Assembly (NCBI GenBank): GCA_002509495.1
Contig: DAEV01000016.1
Span: 1,190-7,235, forward strand
Length of the DNA: 6,046 nt
From: Methanolinea sp. UBA473
Lineage (GTDB): Archaea > Halobacteriota > Methanomicrobia > Methanomicrobiales > Methanospirillaceae
Direction of reading: 5' to 3'
The position numbers and the translations under genes were made by a program. Below the pieces are notes generated by a model, which ran no database searches, was not told the origin of the DNA, and worked only from the letters and a program-made list of their open reading frames with translations. Shown one piece after another: positions 5,172-6,046 of this stretch; position 1 is the first letter of the stretch, and every line of letters begins with the position of its first letter.

Positions 5172-5210
5172 CGACACCCCGGTGCCTCCGGGGAATTGTC
5201 GCACTTTTTT
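5172..5210 (+). terminator. Hairpin plus T6 terminator after the SpeD-like gene
   Basis: CGACA-CCCCGG, loop TGCCT, CCGGGG-AAT-TGTCG forms an 11-bp stem with a 3-nt bulge. It is followed by CAC and TTTTTT at 5205-5210. This is the best terminator in the window, about 60 nt past the stop and between convergent genes. On the minus strand it has no T-run on the far side. Confidence 0.75.
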
Positions 5211-5274
5211 ATCAGTATCTGTCCACCCGGGTTCCGATCTTATCGTAATGAGGAGGGGGATACCCTGAAGGGTG

Positions 5275-5862
5275 CTAGAGGATCCCCATAATACCTTCCG
5301 CGATGATCTTCACCGCAATGGCCGCCACCAGCATCCCCAACACCTTCGCCATAATATCGGTGACGCAGTCGCCCAGCAATCGCTGGATATGTCCCGAGAA
5401 CCGCAGGATGATCCACGTTGCAACCAGAGAGAGCGCGATAGCCACCGCGGGGACCACCATACCGTACTCATTCGCAAGCAGGAGAACGGTGGTGATCGCG
5501 CCGGGACCGCATAAGAGGGGGGTTCCGATCACAACCCCGGCAACGGTGGGGGTGTGATCTTTTGATCTCGAGATATCAATCCCGAGGGCCATCTGCATTC
5601 CCAGGATGAACAGCAGGATCCCCCCTGCCACCTGGAAGCTTGGGAGGTCGATCCCCAGGACGTCAAAGATGAAGAAATTGAAGAACAGGAAGAAATAAAG
5701 GAGAAATCCCGCCACGGAGACTGCAATGAGAGCCTGTTTTCTCACCTCCGCCACTGAGGCACCCTTGACCATGGTCGTAAAGATGGGCACGGAGAGAAGG
5801 GGATCGAGAATCACGAATAACGCAGAGAATGCATAGATGATTGCCGGAATACTCCCCTGCAT
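5275..5862 (-). CDS. MarC family (UPF0056) integral membrane protein
   Basis: The 195-residue protein has six hydrophobic segments near residues 5-29, 43-67, 74-95, 109-130, 134-155 and 172-193, the expected topology and length for MarC. Family features are the early FVILDPLLSVPIF (Asn-Pro in many members, Asp-Pro here), FQVAGGILLFILGMQM in the third segment, and GTPLLCGPGAITTVLLLA in the fourth. It sits in the cytoplasmic membrane. MarC was once linked to multiple antibiotic resistance in E. coli but that role was not upheld, and the transport substrate is unknown. The ATG at 5862 has no ribosome binding site, and the AT-rich GTATTATC (5898-5891) about 32 nt upstream suggests a leaderless or nearly leaderless message. 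The gene converges with the SpeD-like gene. The minus-strand gene ending at 5947 lies 84 bp upstream. Confidence 0.88.
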   Translation of the reverse strand: MQGSIPAIIYAFSALFVILDPLLSVPIFTTMVKGASVAEVRKQALIAVSVAGFLLYFFLFFNFFIFDVLGIDLPSFQVAGGILLFILGMQMALGIDISRSKDHTPTVAGVVIGTPLLCGPGAITTVLLLANEYGMVVPAVAIALSLVATWIILRFSGHIQRLLGDCVTDIMAKVLGMLVAAIAVKIIAEGIMGIL

Positions 5863-5890
5863 AACGGCAGAGCTATTCGATTCATATGGT

Positions 5891-5898
5891 GATAATAC
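5891..5898 (-). promoter_or_regulatory. Possible TATA box of the MarC gene
   Basis: On the minus strand GTATTATC is centred about 32 nt before the ATG at 5862. With no ribosome binding site in front of the ATG, initiation within a few bases of the start codon is plausible. The match to a TATA box is modest. Confidence 0.35.
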
Positions 5899-5929
5899 CG
5901 GAGGTCAAACGGGATCAGGGTCCGGTCTG

Positions 5930-5956
5930 TATTCAGGAATCACTATTCAGGAATCA
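5930..5956. repeat. Two 13-bp tandem direct repeats upstream of MarC
   Basis: TATTCAGGAATCA occurs at 5930-5942 and 5944-5956, perfect copies with a 14-bp period. The second copy contains the stop codon of the upstream minus-strand gene. The repeats lie some 70-95 nt before marC and could be a paired binding site or a small duplication. Confidence 0.5.
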
Positions 5957-6046
5957 TTTCTCCGGCACAATAAAATTAAGAGTTCCACGGGGTCAGGGTG
6001 CTCCTGGATAAGCACCTGATCGATAGGGGGGTTGATGCCAGATTCT
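5947..6046 (-). CDS. C-terminal fragment of an unidentified protein
   Basis: Reading the minus strand in from the window edge gives 32 codons and a TGA (5949-5947). The peptide includes INPPIDQVLIQEHPDPVE and a hydrophobic ELLILLC stretch, ending RRNDS. It has balanced, protein-like composition with no stop in frame. I do not recognise the family. It points the same way as marC, so co-transcription is possible, though marC appears to have its own promoter. The stretch is short enough that chance cannot be excluded. Confidence 0.4.
   Translation of the reverse strand, partial: ESGINPPIDQVLIQEHPDPVELLILLCRRNDS

Overview
The window looks like chromosomal DNA of a methanogenic archaeon, most likely of the order Methanomicrobiales. 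Four things point there. The first 146 bases end a gene resembling mtrH of the methyl-H4MPT:coenzyme M methyltransferase. A secreted protein carries the dockerin-like C-terminus common in that order. An MBL-fold protein of the MJ0301 (methanopterin-linked) family is present. A GNAT gene overlaps a DUF2156/COG4866 gene. Promoters look archaeal (TATA boxes, poly-T stops, some leaderless starts). GC content is moderate. All family names come from reading the sequence; no search was run.

Layout. 1-146: 3' end of the mtrH-like gene, followed by a T9 terminator. 156-1173: about 1 kb with no convincing gene, containing one doubtful 135-codon frame, several hairpins and a poly-T/poly-A tract. 1188-1757 (minus): a 189-residue secreted dockerin-like protein with a 25-residue tandem repeat; its leader can fold in mutually exclusive ways. 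1758-2047: a divergent promoter region with a perfect 14-bp palindrome in front of the next gene. 2048-2884 (plus): MBL-fold hydrolase. 3007-4346 (plus): a two-gene unit, GNAT acetyltransferase plus DUF2156, overlapping by one base. 4347-4683: AT-rich promoter and leader with a hairpin next to the Shine-Dalgarno site. 4684-5109 (plus): a SpeD-like pyruvoyl decarboxylase with an altered processing site. 5110-5274: convergent terminator region. 5275-5862 (minus): MarC-family membrane protein. 5947-6046 (minus): the last 32 codons of another gene.

The genes do not form one operon. The only tight coupling is GNAT-DUF2156. The SpeD-like gene, the MBL gene, the dockerin gene and marC each appear to have their own promoter. 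There are no mobile elements, CRISPR arrays, rRNAs or convincing tRNAs. The most informative oddities are the SpeD homologue with Thr-Ser where Glu-Ser is expected, the Cys-Pro-Phe repeat protein, and the GNAT/DUF2156 pair.
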